NCBI GenBank assembly: GCA_016714535.1
Contig: JADKDR010000002.1
Coordinates: 496,001 to 560,000, forward strand
DNA length: 64,000 nt
Direction: 5' to 3'
Source of the DNA: Bacteroidota bacterium
GTDB lineage: Bacteria > Bacteroidota > Bacteroidia > AKYH767-A > OLB10
In this document: piece by piece, positions 1-10,262 of the stretch
Layout: each line of letters starts with the position of its first letter
Numbering within the stretch: position 1 is the first letter of the stretch
Made by a program: the position numbers and the translations under genes
Notes under the pieces: model-generated
The model's database searches: none
What the model was told of the DNA's origin: nothing
The model's input: the letters and a program-made list of their open reading frames with translations, nothing else

Positions 1-3000
1 ATGCATATCGCTTGTAAGCGTAGTGCCTGAAAGGGTGTTCAATAAAAGATGCTTGAATTTACCTGTACCCGATAATGTTTGATTGGCGTTATCATCCATA
101 TCCCAAAATCCCAATCCTATATAACCATTGTTAATTACCTCTGGTCCATAGTAATTTACCTGACCACTACCATCTATGGAGGCTCCGGTATTTACATGCC
201 AGGTGCCTAATAAACCGGCACCACCCATAAAGGTAACATCAACACCGGGACCATCGTTTACAGTTACCGTTACATTGTTGGTGCTGAGAGAGCCACCATT
301 TTCTACTACCAATTCATCTATAGTAAGGTTGCTAAGTACAAATATGGTGTGGCCGCTTCTGATGGTAATGGTGCTATCCAACACTGAAGGTGGTTGCGCT
401 GCAGGCACCCATGCAATACCGTCATAAGTTTCCCAATTGTTTACATCAGGCCAAATACCCGATTGCACTGTGCGATATTCATTTGTTGGCGCTACTATTT
501 GCCCCACCTGAAAGCCACTGAATGTTGTAAATTTTTGAGAAACAATATTTGTATCTGTAGTTGCATTGGCTCCAATATCTTGCCATACAGAGTCGTTAAA
601 TTTTCGAATAGTAAGTTGATTAATATTTATACCGGCATCTACATCTGCGATATCCCATTCTAAAAACACTTCTGCGCTATCAAATTCTACATCATTGTTT
701 TGTATGTCCCAATTTCTGTTGACAGTTTTAGTAGGGTTGAAGCCACTTGTAGCTAATTCAAAATGGTCGGCCGATTCTTGAGTTGCCACTAAGTTGCCTG
801 CAACTATTACATTATCAAAATGAGCTGAATTGGGCGCATACCTTGTGCTATCACCCATGTGAAAGACAGCATTTATGTTGGTCCCTAATGGAATATTTTT
901 TTGTATTGTGCCTATTACCCAATTGTTTTGTATGTCTAAATTATTCACCACACAAAAGGAGTCTAATATGAGTTTGCCATTGGTAGTTGTAAAAATTTTA
1001 CCCTGATATAATTTTAACTCATCAAGTATTGTAATTATTCCATTCACATCCAAATTAAACGTATTAGATAAACCCATAAATGTGATGATGCCATTGCCCT
1101 CCAAATACTGCTTTGTATCTCCCGAAAAATCAAAAGAATTGCAATTTAACACACCCATATTGACAAGAGTATCTCCATCAAAATCAATGGTACCAAAGAG
1201 TGTAGTGCCGGCATTGACAATTATTTTTCCAGCAAGCGTAGTACTGCCTTGCAAATTAAATGCGCCTTGATTTAATGATAAGGTTCCTTGATTTTCAAAA
1301 ATAACATCGGGTTGTTTTATAATATCAAAATTGGTTTCAACATTGCAAACAGCATTTGGGAATGTTTTTATCAAATTACCTACTCCAGTAGTTGCGATAA
1401 AGCCTGAGGGCATTTCAATAGTTAAGTTGCCATAATTTGAAATCACATTCGAATCACCAAGCATATCTATATTTGAAGCATCTTGTAAAGTGAGGTTACC
1501 GTAATTGTTGATATGCACTTTATTATTTAAAGAAAATGAGCTGCCACCCGGACTGACTAAATAGGTAGAATTTTGTTCAATAGTTAATTCTCCAGGGCCT
1601 GCTATTGCGCAAGGGCTACATTCACCTGTACCTTGAGATTTTATTTTTACAACCGCAGCAGCTGCCATGTTCAATCCGGCATCATTTGTCTTTAATTGGC
1701 CAAAACAAGTAATATCATCACCCACGCCATCAATCACATTTACAGTAGATTCTGAAAAATTTAGCTCGGAATTTTTTGTAATAATTACCTGATCGATATT
1801 ATACACACCTGAACTTGTATGAACCGTACCAAAAATTACAATGCTATTCGCATTGGCAGCATTAGGTGCAACTGTGGCACTAACCCAATTAGTACCATCA
1901 AATCGTTGCCAATTGCTAAGGTCATTCCAATTACCAAAAAAATTGCTTTTGTAATCGTTAACTTGACTAAAGTTATATATGTTTATTGAATAAGTACCTG
2001 TGCCAAAACAAAATTCCGCATCTTGAAGAGAGAATTCATAAATTCCTGCAGCAAAATCAACGGTAGTATCGGTTCCCCATACCTCGAAACTATTGTCACT
2101 GTATAGAATCGTGTAAGGTGGAGTGCCTCCGGCCATGGTGAATTGTATTGCAGAACCTTCTCCATAAGGTACGGTATCATTGCCTATTAGCGTGGCTGTA
2201 AATACAACTGAATCCTGTGCTACGCTATATGCTTGAAATCCCAATGCACTTTTACAACCAGATGAATCACTTGCAATAGCGAGATAGTGGTCTGCATATA
2301 AACTGGTAAATTCTCCAATATTATTGCTGTCTGCATACCACCCTCCTACATTATATAAATAAAAATCAAAAGGAGCTGTGCCACCACTATCAACAAATAA
2401 TATTATTTGCCCATCATTTGCTCCGCAATCAGTTGCATTGCTCACAAAGCCACTTATATATATGTTGGGCTTGGGTGTAACTGTAACGGTATACGTTGCA
2501 AATGGGCCGTTGGCACAAACACCTTCGCCACGAACATAAAACGTAACGTTTACATTGGACACTACTTGATGAGTAAGACCTGTGTCAATAGGCGCTGCGT
2601 TGGTATCGGTGTACCAATACCAATCAGTATTATTAAAAATATTACCTGAAGTAACTTCTATTGTAACTGTATCATTGGCACAAACAGTAGGTGGTCCAAC
2701 AATTATAGGCTGCTCAGCCGAAAGGCATGTTGTATCTAAAAGGGCAAACCATAAATCTGAACCTCCATTATTTCCAGCTACTTGATAGTTGTTTGAGTTG
2801 GTAATTCCGTTTATTGCAATTCGGCCACTTGGCAGTTCAATTACACTTGATGAGAAATCATCATCAGTTCCACCATATTGTTTTTCCCAAATTACAGTTG
2901 CAGATGTGTTGAGCTTTTTAACCATTACATCTAAAACATTTTGCGGAATTTGATTTTGATAATAAGTTGCTGCCAATAGGTATCCCCCTGTTGTGGGAAT

Positions 3001-4020
3001 TAACTGGCTACCGCGCAATCCTTCAAACAACTTAATAAAACTAATACTGCCTGCACTACTCAGTTTTGAAACCCAAATATTGCCGGTTCCTGTTGCCGAT
3101 GTCAAATCACCATCAGTCGAACTCACATTGCCGGTAAAAATATAGGAGCTATCAGCATTCTGTAATATGTTGAAGCAATATTCGGAACTTGTGCCACCAA
3201 TTACCTTCTGCCACTGTAAAGTATTGGTCGTGCTTATTTTTATTATCCAAGCATCTTCTAAATTAAAAGACCCCGAAACATCTCCATTATTAAAACTATT
3301 GGCATAGCCTCCAACAATATAACCACCATCAAAAGTTTGCTTAATACTGTAAGGCTGTTCTGTTGCGATACCCCCATAGCATTTTTGTGATAAAATAGTT
3401 CCTACAAGATTAATTTTTACTACCCAATAATCAGAAAAATTTACAGCATGATTGCCTGACACATCACCATTATTAGATTGCGTGGAGGCACAAAAAGCAT
3501 ATCCTCCGGCAACCTCAATAATGTCATTTCCAAAATCCGGCCTGGTTCCACCAAAGGCTTTTTGCCATGTGATGGCACCAGCAGCTGTAAATTTCACAAC
3601 CCACACATCGCCCACTGGTGGCCCATGCACACCCGATACATCGCCATCGTTTGAATTACTGTATCCTATGGCAATATAACCGCCATCAACTGTTTGTTTT
3701 ACCGATGAAAAGTCATCATCGTTTGAACCTCCGCATGCACGCTGCCATTGTATTATGCCTAATGAATCATGCTTTACAATCCAAGCATCGCGTCCACCAT
3801 GATAGCCAGTTATATCACCTGTGTTATTTGAACTGGTGCTGCCAACTTGTACAAAACCTCCATCGGAGGTAAGCACCATATTGTTGCCATATGTATTTAT
3901 TGTGCTTTCGGAACTATCACCTCCGAAACATTTTTGAAATTGAAGCTTGTTGGGCTGGCTAAATGCACAAATACTTGCAAGAAGTATGATGCTTGAGATT
4001 ACTAAATTTTTTAATTTCAT
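1..4020 (-). CDS. Giant secreted repeat protein, N-terminal 1340 residues (3' end outside window)
   Basis: I read an uninterrupted frame from the ATG at 4020 to the left edge, so the C-terminus is missing. It starts with a signal peptide (KNLVISSIILLASICAFSQ, cleavage expected after it). Residues about 20-420 are six or seven degenerate repeats of about 60 residues with the pattern WQK.(Y/F)GG...D, then (D)GGYI..GY, then GDVSG..G..D.W(V/I)VK, typical of secreted Bacteroidota proteins and probably a beta-propeller. An Ig/PKD-like segment follows (PPTVCANDTVTIEV), then SprB-type segments and a long beta-rich region with two WNDxxNWxxFDG-like motifs (W.D..NW). Such proteins usually end in a T9SS sorting tail, which would lie off the window. 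Likely outer-membrane-exported surface or released protein; no enzyme motif is visible. Domain names are by pattern, not by search. Confidence 0.85.
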   Translation of the reverse strand, partial: MKLKNLVISSIILLASICAFSQPNKLQFQKCFGGDSSESTINTYGNNMVLTSDGGFVQVGSTSSNNTGDITGYHGGRDAWIVKHDSLGIIQWQRACGGSNDDDFSSVKQTVDGGYIAIGYSNSNDGDVSGVHGPPVGDVWVVKFTAAGAITWQKAFGGTRPDFGNDIIEVAGGYAFCASTQSNNGDVSGNHAVNFSDYWVVKINLVGTILSQKCYGGIATEQPYSIKQTFDGGYIVGGYANSFNNGDVSGSFNLEDAWIIKISTTNTLQWQKVIGGTSSEYCFNILQNADSSYIFTGNVSSTDGDLTSATGTGNIWVSKLSSAGSISFIKLFEGLRGSQLIPTTGGYLLAATYYQNQIPQNVLDVMVKKLNTSATVIWEKQYGGTDDDFSSSVIELPSGRIAINGITNSNNYQVAGNNGGSDLWFALLDTTCLSAEQPIIVGPPTVCANDTVTIEVTSGNIFNNTDWYWYTDTNAAPIDTGLTHQVVSNVNVTFYVRGEGVCANGPFATYTVTVTPKPNIYISGFVSNATDCGANDGQIILFVDSGGTAPFDFYLYNVGGWYADSNNIGEFTSLYADHYLAIASDSSGCKSALGFQAYSVAQDSVVFTATLIGNDTVPYGEGSAIQFTMAGGTPPYTILYSDNSFEVWGTDTTVDFAAGIYEFSLQDAEFCFGTGTYSINIYNFSQVNDYKSNFFGNWNDLSNWQRFDGTNWVSATVAPNAANANSIVIFGTVHTSSGVYNIDQVIITKNSELNFSESTVNVIDGVGDDITCFGQLKTNDAGLNMAAAAVVKIKSQGTGECSPCAIAGPGELTIEQNSTYLVSPGGSSFSLNNKVHINNYGNLTLQDASNIDMLGDSNVISNYGNLTIEMPSGFIATTGVGNLIKTFPNAVCNVETNFDIIKQPDVIFENQGTLSLNQGAFNLQGSTTLAGKIIVNAGTTLFGTIDFDGDTLVNMGVLNCNSFDFSGDTKQYLEGNGIITFMGLSNTFNLDVNGIITILDELKLYQGKIFTTTNGKLILDSFCVVNNLDIQNNWVIGTIQKNIPLGTNINAVFHMGDSTRYAPNSAHFDNVIVAGNLVATQESADHFELATSGFNPTKTVNRNWDIQNNDVEFDSAEVFLEWDIADVDAGININQLTIRKFNDSVWQDIGANATTDTNIVSQKFTTFSGFQVGQIVAPTNEYRTVQSGIWPDVNNWETYDGIAWVPAAQPPSVLDSTITIRSGHTIFVLSNLTIDELVVENGGSLSTNNVTVTVNDGPGVDVTFMGGAGLLGTWHVNTGASIDGSGQVNYYGPEVINNGYIGLGFWDMDDNANQTLSGTGKFKHLLLNTLSGTTLTSDMH

Positions 4021-4073
4021 TTCTTATGGATTAGTTTAATTTTTTAATAATTTATTTTTCAAAGTTTAAGGGG

Positions 4074-4081
4074 CAAAACTA
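4074..4081 (-). promoter_or_regulatory. Bacteroidota -7 promoter box (TAGTTTTG) of the giant secreted gene
   Basis: On the minus strand TAGTTTTG matches the consensus TAnnTTTG exactly and lies 53 bases before the ATG at 4020. No clear -33 TTTG is seen at the usual distance. Confidence 0.5.
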
Positions 4082-5086
4082 TTTCTCTGTTTTTTTAAAA
4101 ATATTTACCGCGCAAATACATTTACAAATAATTTAATATGGTATTTAGTTCTTTTTCAATTCTGAATTTAACTTGGCCATTATTTTTTTACGGACCAAAA
4201 CATATACAGGTTTTATTCTCTTTCAATTTTAATTCTAGTTCTTCTATATCGCGGTGTAAAAATATACATACGTTTACATCATTCAATTGGCGAATCGGTT
4301 TTTACACTCCAAAATCACTATATTTGGTGATACACCTTCAATGATAATTTTGATGCCATATTAAATTTTTATTAGTATCAGGTTTAGTTTCACTCTCAGG
4401 TGTTCAAAATGACAAAGAAAATTAAAAAGCGATTATTCAATAATCCTTAGCAAGGATGCGAATTTATTTCCAAATACGCAATATAAAGTCATTGTTATTA
4501 ATGATTTTTAGGCTGGTAGATTTTATCTTTTGTTTTTATAGATAAAGAGAGCACTTTGCCAACGTAAATGCCATTATTGCCATAACAGTAGGCTGTTCAA
4601 ATAGGAATAAACTAGCACTTTACGATTTCACCTTTGAAAGTTGAAATCAGCAAAAGTGATTTTTTAATTGTTTATTTTTTTTTGAAAAATTGCTGGTCCG
4701 ATTAAACAGGCTTTCCCTTTTCGAAATTGTTCAATCAATTAATGTCCCCCTAATGTTTTCTCTTTAATTGATTTACGCAAATGCCAGATAAAAAAATGGT
4801 GTCACTATAAAAGGAATTCAAATGCTTAAAGTTCAACAAATGGAGCCGTTCTTAGTGGTATACTTATTTAAAGCAAGTTGAAGGTTACCGATCAAACAAG
4901 GGTTTTCCTTATTTTAAAAAACACATGATTACCATCTTTTCTCTGCTTGTGTTTGCGATGCATCTTTTGCATCGTTCAATGACATCAATGATTCGCAAAA
5001 AGGAATTTAAAATGAAAAATCAGGATCTCAAAGGATGGTGGCATATGAATTGAAAACGTTACTTAATAGAAAAAAATAAACGAACC
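4082..5086. other. AT-rich intergenic stretch without a convincing gene
   Basis: About 1 kb with poly-A and poly-T runs and only short open frames on either strand. Frames of 60-70 codons here have no signal peptide, motif or composition that looks coding. I see no RNA gene or repeat in it. Confidence 0.6.
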
Positions 5087-5173
5087 ATGTTGCTGATTGT
5101 AATAATAGTAGTAAACATAATGATGCTGATAGCAGGGTTATGGTTGAATAAAAAGGAAGTCAACGAATTGTAA
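5087..5173 (+). CDS. Possible 28-residue single-span membrane peptide
   Basis: ATG at 5087, stop TAA at 5171. The product is almost one hydrophobic helix (MLLIVIIVVNIMMLIAGLW) followed by a short charged tail (LNKKEVNEL), the layout of small membrane peptides. It follows an A-rich leader (GAAAAAAATAAACG) and lies just before the hairpin array. I do not recognise it. A type I toxin or a regulatory membrane peptide is possible, and so is chance in AT-rich DNA; there is no homology evidence. Confidence 0.3.
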   Translation: MLLIVIIVVNIMMLIAGLWLNKKEVNEL

Positions 5174-5293
5174 AATTGAGGTTAAAAGAGAAGGTAGGAA
5201 CAATTAAGCAGATCTTTGTGCGTAAGACATATAATTAAACTACAAGCTGATAGATAAAAGCAATACCATACGGAAATAAATTCCGGCAACGTG

Positions 5294-5566
5294 AGCAGTC
5301 CTGTAAGATTGCTTGAATTAAAACCGAAGGTCCCGTAAGACTAAGGTAGTAATACAAACGTAACCCCGTAAGGTTTCGATACCATAAAAAGACGCGCCCC
5401 GTAAGGCTCGCACACCAAAAGACAAGCCCCGTAAGGCTTGCACACCAAAAAGACGCGCCCCGTAAGGCTCGCACACCAAAAAGACAAGCCCCGTAAGGTT
5501 TGAGACCACAAGAGCAACTGCGTAAGATTGCCACCATTATAAAAAGAAACCCCTGTAAGGTTTCGA
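5294..5566. repeat. Interspersed array of about nine short hairpins with a CCCGTAAGG core
   Basis: Units start near 5294, 5329, 5359, 5391, 5421, 5452, 5483, 5513 and 5547. The core is C-C-(C/T)-G-T-A-A-G-(G/A). The arms differ between units but remain roughly complementary, for example AAGCC...GGCTT, GCGCC...GGCTCGC, AACC...GGTTT and GCAA...TTGC. The central four units are spaced 30-31 bases apart with a common spacer (CACACCAAAA). Each unit can fold as a small stem with a CCGTA-type loop. The array ends just before a true terminator. Confidence 0.75.
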
Positions 5567-5583
5567 GATTCTAAAATTCAAAT

Positions 5584-5614
5584 GAGCCCCGTTTTTAACG
5601 GGGCTTTGTTTTTA
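5584..5614 (+). terminator. Rho-independent terminator
   Basis: GCCCCGTT - TTT - AACGGGGC stem-loop followed by TTTGTTTTT. It closes the hairpin array and precedes the promoter of the next gene. Confidence 0.8.
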
Positions 5615-5696
5615 ATTTGACTTTTTTATGTTTATGTTTTGGTTGATAAATTCGCAATAGATATTTATAGCTTTATCACAATTGGTTTTTTAGTTC

Positions 5697-5704
5697 TACT
5701 TTTG
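5697..5704 (+). promoter_or_regulatory. -7 promoter box (TACTTTTG)
   Basis: Exact match to TAnnTTTG, 17 bases before the ATG at 5722; this would give a very short leader. Confidence 0.4.
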
Positions 5705-5721
5705 TTGCAAATATATTCTCA

Positions 5722-5931
5722 ATGTCAGATAAGCGAAGAATTACAATCATAACCATATCGGTAATTGCCGGAACAATGCTTTCATTTTTTATTTTCAAAG
5801 GTAAAAAGGGCGTGCTTACTAAAGACGATTATATTACTATGGGAAGCATTATGGCTGTTTCTTTAGCTTTAATAATTGGAATCTCATTTATCCTAAAGAG
5901 AGCAGATAAAGAGTTTGGCGATAAGCTATAA
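5722..5931 (+). CDS. Small two-span membrane protein of unknown function (69 aa)
   Basis: The product has two predicted membrane helices (about residues 7-25, IITISVIAGTMLSFFIF, and 42-60, SIMAVSLALIIGISFIL) separated by a short basic/acidic loop (KGKKGVLTKDDY), with a charged C-terminus. The length suits the small uncharacterised inner-membrane proteins that are common in Bacteroidota. It has its own promoter box and a strong hairpin terminator, so it is probably monocistronic. I do not recognise the family. Confidence 0.65.
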   Translation: MSDKRRITIITISVIAGTMLSFFIFKGKKGVLTKDDYITMGSIMAVSLALIIGISFILKRADKEFGDKL

Positions 5932-5959
5932 ACCGAAACAAATTTGTGCACATAAAAAA

Positions 5960-5980
5960 AGCGCACAAATTTTGTGCGCT
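5960..5980. terminator. Bidirectional terminator hairpin between convergent genes
   Basis: AGCGCACAA - ATT - TTGTGCGCT stem-loop, with an A run on the left and a T-rich run on the right. It serves the small membrane gene (plus) and the S46 peptidase gene (minus). Confidence 0.8.
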
Positions 5981-6005
5981 TCTATTTTACATTTACTCCC
6001 TGATT

Positions 6006-8176
6006 TTATTTAACCAGTTTCATTTCTTTTATAAGATTTGATGCACCGGCATATTTATCAATCACGAAAAGCACATAGCGTATATCCACATTAATACAAC
6101 GCTTGTACTTCTCATCAAACTTAATATCGCCACTCATTGCTTCCCAGTTACCATCAAAGGCAAGGCCTATTAATTCGCCCGAAGCATTTACAACTCCGCT
6201 TCCGCTATTGCCGCCTGTTATATCATTGTCGGTAATAAAAGCAACTTTCAACTGCCCGTTTTCTCCATATTGACCATAGTCTTTATCTTTCCAAAGTTGA
6301 TATAGTTTGTCAGGAACAATAAACTCTTTTCGTTGCTGTTGTCCATTTTTTCAATAAGACCATCAAGTGTTGTAAATGGAGAATATTTTACTGCATCCAT
6401 AGGGTCGTAGGTTATTATCTTGCCGTAGGTAAGGCGCATGGTGCTATTTGCATCAGAGAAAACTTTTTTTTCGGGGTTCATTTCGCGTAAACCAGCCACC
6501 CAGCTGCGATAGCCGCCATTCAATTTGTTGTTGATAGCCATAGAAGCAGGGCGTATTTTAAGCATCATGTGGTTCATAATTTCAGATGAGAGCTTGTAGG
6601 CAGGATCTTTTTTTAGTTTTTTAGAAGATGGACTTTCCAAAAATGCCATTACTTTATCTTCATTATCAAAAATAGACTTTTCAAAAATCTCTTCAGCAAT
6701 TTCATCGAAGTCACCTTTTTCCTTTTCTACCAATGCTGTAAAACCGGCCGGCAGCTGATCTTTGGGCACATCATCGTAGTACATTTTCATTAACCCCGCC
6801 CACAATTTTTGATCTAACGCTGCATTGTAGTCTTTAAAATAGTCTTTTGCTCCTTCTTTAAGACCATCTACTACTTTCTTAATATCTTCCGGCTTCGATT
6901 CTTTATTGTCAAGCACTTTTTCGAGCGAGCTAAACGAATAGGAATACGTAGTAATTTCTGAACCTTGCAATACAGCTTCGCGCAGGTAGGTGCTATTTAG
7001 GTTTATAGCACGTTGGTCGTTATAAGCCGCATTGATTGATGGTATAGCATTGCCATATTTTTGTTTTCGGGTTGCATCGGCACTATACCAGGATGCAAAC
7101 TGTTTTTCCTGTTCCAGTTTCTGATCAAATACTCGCATGCGCTTTAATTGTTTGGTTTGCCCAATAAAATATTTCCAATAATTGCTTGATTGCTTGTACT
7201 TACTTGCATATTGAATTGCCACCTTTTTATCTTTATTCATTCCATCTTTTATGATATCTAATTTTTCGGTTCTGATTTTTACAATGGCAGGGTTTACCTG
7301 ATCAACAGCAACCGCAACACCTTCCGAAGTAAGGTAACGATCGGTACGACCGGGATATCCAAGTATCATACTAAAATCGCCCTCTTTAATTCCTGAAATA
7401 TTTACCGGTAAAAAATGTTTGGGTTTGTAAGGCACATTGTCTTTGCTGTATTTGGCAGGCTTTCCATCTTTGTCGCAATAAATGCGGAAAATACTGAAGT
7501 CGCCTGTATGACGAGGCCACATCCAGTTGTCGGTATCGCCACCAAACTCGCCAATACTGCGAGGTGGGGCTCCTACTAAGCGCACGTCTTCAAACTTTTC
7601 ATAGATAAACAAATAATACTCGTTATCTTTATAAAAGCTGCGTACATCCGCTTCATACCAGGTATCCTTGGTAGCTTCTTTCTTTATGGCTTCATAAATT
7701 TTTGGCAATGCGGCTGTCCGTTGAGCTTCGGTCATGGTGTCGCTTAGTTGTTCTTTTACTTTGGAAGTAACATCTTCCATACGTACCAGAAAACGAACCC
7801 ACAGGCCTTCATTAGGCAGTTCATCTTCCTTTTTCATAGCCCAAAAACCATTGGTGATGTAGTCGTTTTCCACTGTGCTATGATCCTGTATGGCACCAAA
7901 GCCACAATGATGATTGGTTAGCAATAAACCCTGATCCGAAATTAATTCACTGGTACAAAATCCACCCAGGTGACAAATAGCATCCTTAAGCGATGAATTG
8001 TTGATGCTGTATATTTGATCAGCCGTCAACTTGCATCCTTTGGCCTGCATGTCGGCCTCATTCAGATTTTTTAAAAACGATAATACCCACATCCCTTCGT
8101 CTGCGCGTACCATGGTGGCGGTGCTAAAAATTGCAACTAGTAGCAATGCCCATACTTTTTTGTAGAAACACATCAT
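6006..8176 (-). CDS. S46 family dipeptidyl-peptidase (DPP7-like), one frameshift
   Basis: Secreted serine peptidase that removes dipeptides from peptide N-termini in the periplasm. After a signal peptide (about residues 1-25) the catalytic triad is visible: His in LLTNHHCGFG, Asp in GGDTDNWMWPRHTGDFS, and Ser in DITGGNSGSGVV. The residue after FD in AFDGNWEAMSGD is Gly; to my knowledge this is the S1 position, Gly in DPP7-type and Arg in DPP11-type enzymes, so hydrophobic P1 preference is likely. The frame changes near 6327-6330: protein similarity continues across it as NSNEK then EFIVPDKL if one base is restored to an A run (TTTT on the plus strand). The total, about 720 residues, is normal for the family. 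A -7 box lies at 8210. The single homopolymer indel is most likely a sequence error, not real inactivation. Confidence 0.9.
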
Positions 8177-8209
8177 TTGAATAAAATTTATTTATTGTTT
8201 AAAGGATTG

Positions 8210-8217
8210 CAAACGTA
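8210..8217 (-). promoter_or_regulatory. -7 promoter box (TACGTTTG) of the S46 peptidase gene
   Basis: Exact TAnnTTTG match on the minus strand, 33 bases before the ATG at 8176. Confidence 0.5.
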
Positions 8218-8347
8218 CTTTATTTTCTGAAAGTGTAAAATCTGTCCTTGTTAACATATGGCTAATTATGGATTGCGCAAAGCCTGTTTGCATTGTTTAA
8301 TACATTAATTGCCAAGGGTTTCGAAATCTCATTATTGCAAAAAAAAA

Positions 8348-8372
8348 GCAGCGCAACATTTTGTTGCGCTGC
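8348..8372 (-). terminator. Terminator after the DUF4139-like gene
   Basis: Ten-pair stem (GCAGCGCAAC / GTTGCGCTGC) with loop ATTTT; on the minus strand it is followed by a T run. It lies 24 bases after the stop at 8397. Confidence 0.8.
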
Positions 8373-8396
8373 CCCTTAAAAATATTTTTACTCAAA

Positions 8397-9943
8397 TTAA
8401 TAAACCTGAAGCCAAACCTCATAGGTGTAGGTAATGGCTTTCTTTTCATTAACTCCAATGTTTATATCCCACTTAATTTCAGAATTTGGATTTAATGCTC
8501 CCTGATATCCGCTGCGTACTTTTGTTATTTTCCCTCCATCGCTTGCGGTAACTTTGCCTTGCACTCTTATCCAGGTTTAAGGTAATCTTTTATCCTGAAA
8601 ATTGGCAACATTAATGGTGCCCTTTAAAATCACTTTCGTATATACCGTTTTGTTTATTCGCTTGGCATTTTCTTCGCGCGATACTTCTTCTTCCGTATTC
8701 TTTAATTCAACATCAATTGCTTTAGAAAGTTTTACTCTGGCTTCGCTGCCAACTGGTGTACGAAATTTCGTCCTGCGCCAATGGGTCTTCTAACTGACTA
8801 ACTACAAATATCGGTGCGGTAGTAATAGGGGCGGGAGTGCTGTTTTTAAACTTTACCGAATGATAAACTTCAAACTTTTGGTTAGGATCATTGTAAATGT
8901 TGCGCGTGTTGCAATAATTTACATGGTCATATAACCTGGCATCATAAATATCCTGGTAATCCACATTTTGCGAAGCAAGATAAATAATGCTTTTTGAGTT
9001 TTTTGGTAAGTCAATATTTCCGGTGCGGTAAAAATAGAGATCGCTGTTTTCTCGCCTTCGGTACTATATGCTTCCCCACCACCAACAACACTGGCATCGG
9101 CTTCTGCAACCATGCCTTTAGCAGCCATAGCAGGCGCGGCATTTTGAAACATATAATTGTTTGCGTTACCATATTGAGGTTGGTATACATTGGTGAGATA
9201 ATTATTGGTAAGCGGATCGAGTGCAAGGCCATAGCGCATTTGCGGGCTGCCAACTACTAAGTTTACATCGGCATCTTTAATTTCTTCCGAAAAATTTTCA
9301 ATCAGAGCCTTCATTTCAAGACGCGCCTCTTTTATCGTTTATCAGTTTCAATACATACTGAGGTTGCCAGTTCATTCCTTTGCATGGCCATGTAATTTAC
9401 TTTCGTGTCGTTATTTTTTGTTAGTGATACCCGCATCATTCGATATACGCTATCAGCGCTGAATTTCTCACTTGTAATATCGCTGGTTACTTCAATCAGG
9501 TTAGTGGCGGTTGCAAAGGTTATTTTGTTATCGCCTCCCTTCAATTTGACAGCCCCTGTAGTTTGGTTAAACGACATCAATTGTCCGCTTATTTCGCGTA
9601 TTGGCATCTCCTTACTATGCATATAGCGTAAGGTTACATTTTTACCTATACTGGCTTTAAGCATGTCGCTGGTACTTTCAATGATAGCGCTTTTCTTTAC
9701 GGTATCATCACGCAGCGAAATCATTTTTACACGATTGTCATTACCTGCGTTTATCCAAAAGGTGCCCATGAGTGCGCGCTCTGGAATATCCATCAGGAAT
9801 TGGTTGTTTTTTACTTTAACTTCTCCTTCCTTGAGCATAAAGTAGCTGCCATTTTTAAAAATGGAAATTTTAGTGGTTTTTAATTGTGCCATAGTTAACT
9901 GGTTTAAAAGAGCAAAGACCCCAACAAACAGAATTTTTTTCAT
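8397..9943 (-). pseudogene. Secreted DUF4139-like protein, three frameshifts and one in-frame stop
   Basis: I start it at 9943 (MKKILFVGVFALLNQLTMAQ), a clean signal peptide, not at the upstream ATG at 9991. The reconstructed protein has about 510 residues, with the ARLE..A.(I/V)EN.SE..K...(V/N)LVVG motif and the C-terminal (T)YTYEVWLQV strand that resemble the DUF4139/MuiA-like family; function unknown. Breaks: near 9338-9340 (restoring one A gives DKTIKEARLEMKA), near 8992-8996 (CAAAAAGC needs one more A, giving KTQKSIIYLASQNVDY), near 8757 (before PVGSEARVKL) and an in-frame TAA near 8570 (before TWIRVQGKV). At least two breaks are missing bases in homopolymers, which suggests sequence error, but four defects in 1.5 kb also allow a true pseudogene. 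Confidence 0.7.
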
Positions 9944-10180
9944 TTCGATATATTTTTTAAATCTGAGAGTACGATGCAAGTATATGCACATTTCACAACC
10001 AACGGTAAATAGTTTGAAATAAAGATAGCCAATATCATAGTAACTTCAGCATAAAGCCATTTTATAGGACAATAAACTGTAAAGACAGGCATGTGCTAAC
10101 TTTTTGAAAAAAAAATTTTGTAGGAATAAAAAATAATTATTTTTGCAGCCCGATTTAGAAAATAGTTCTTGTCGTTTCAA

Positions 10181-10258
10181 GCGGAAGTAGCTCATTTGGT
10201 AGAGCGCGACCTTGCTAAGGTCGAAGGTGGCTGGTCCTGAGCCCGGTCTTCCGCTCCA
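10181..10258 (+). tRNA. Aberrant tRNA: tRNA-Gly-like body with GCU (Ser) anticodon
   Basis: The cloverleaf folds: acceptor GCGGAAG/CTTCCGC, D-stem GCTC/GAGC, anticodon stem CGACC/GGTCG with loop TTGCTAA (anticodon GCT, 10214-10216), T-stem GCTGG/CCGGT, encoded TCCA. The acceptor, D-arm and anticodon stem look like bacteroidal tRNA-Gly(GCC). It departs from that in the anticodon (GCC to GCT), a six-base variable loop, an eight-base T-loop (TCCTGAGC in place of TTCGAGC) and a T-stem with G-T pairs. A real tRNA-Ser would have a long variable arm, which is absent. It may be a tRNA-Gly gene carrying sequence errors, a tRNA pseudogene, or a variant tRNA. A terminator follows at once. Confidence 0.7.
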
Positions 10259-10262
10259 CTTC

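Noticed and set aside
5235..5537. Open frames of 100 and 63 codons with repeated LTG/RG(A)S-like peptides on the minus strand
   Set aside because: They are translations of the CCCGTAAGG hairpin array in two overlapping frames, with no signal, no start context and no domain.
5294..5566. CRISPR array
   Set aside because: The conserved core is only about nine bases, the arms differ between units, spacers are partly the same, and there are no cas genes.
10181..10258. Ordinary tRNA-Ser(GCU)
   Set aside because: It lacks the long variable arm of tRNA-Ser and matches a tRNA-Gly body; only the anticodon points to Ser.
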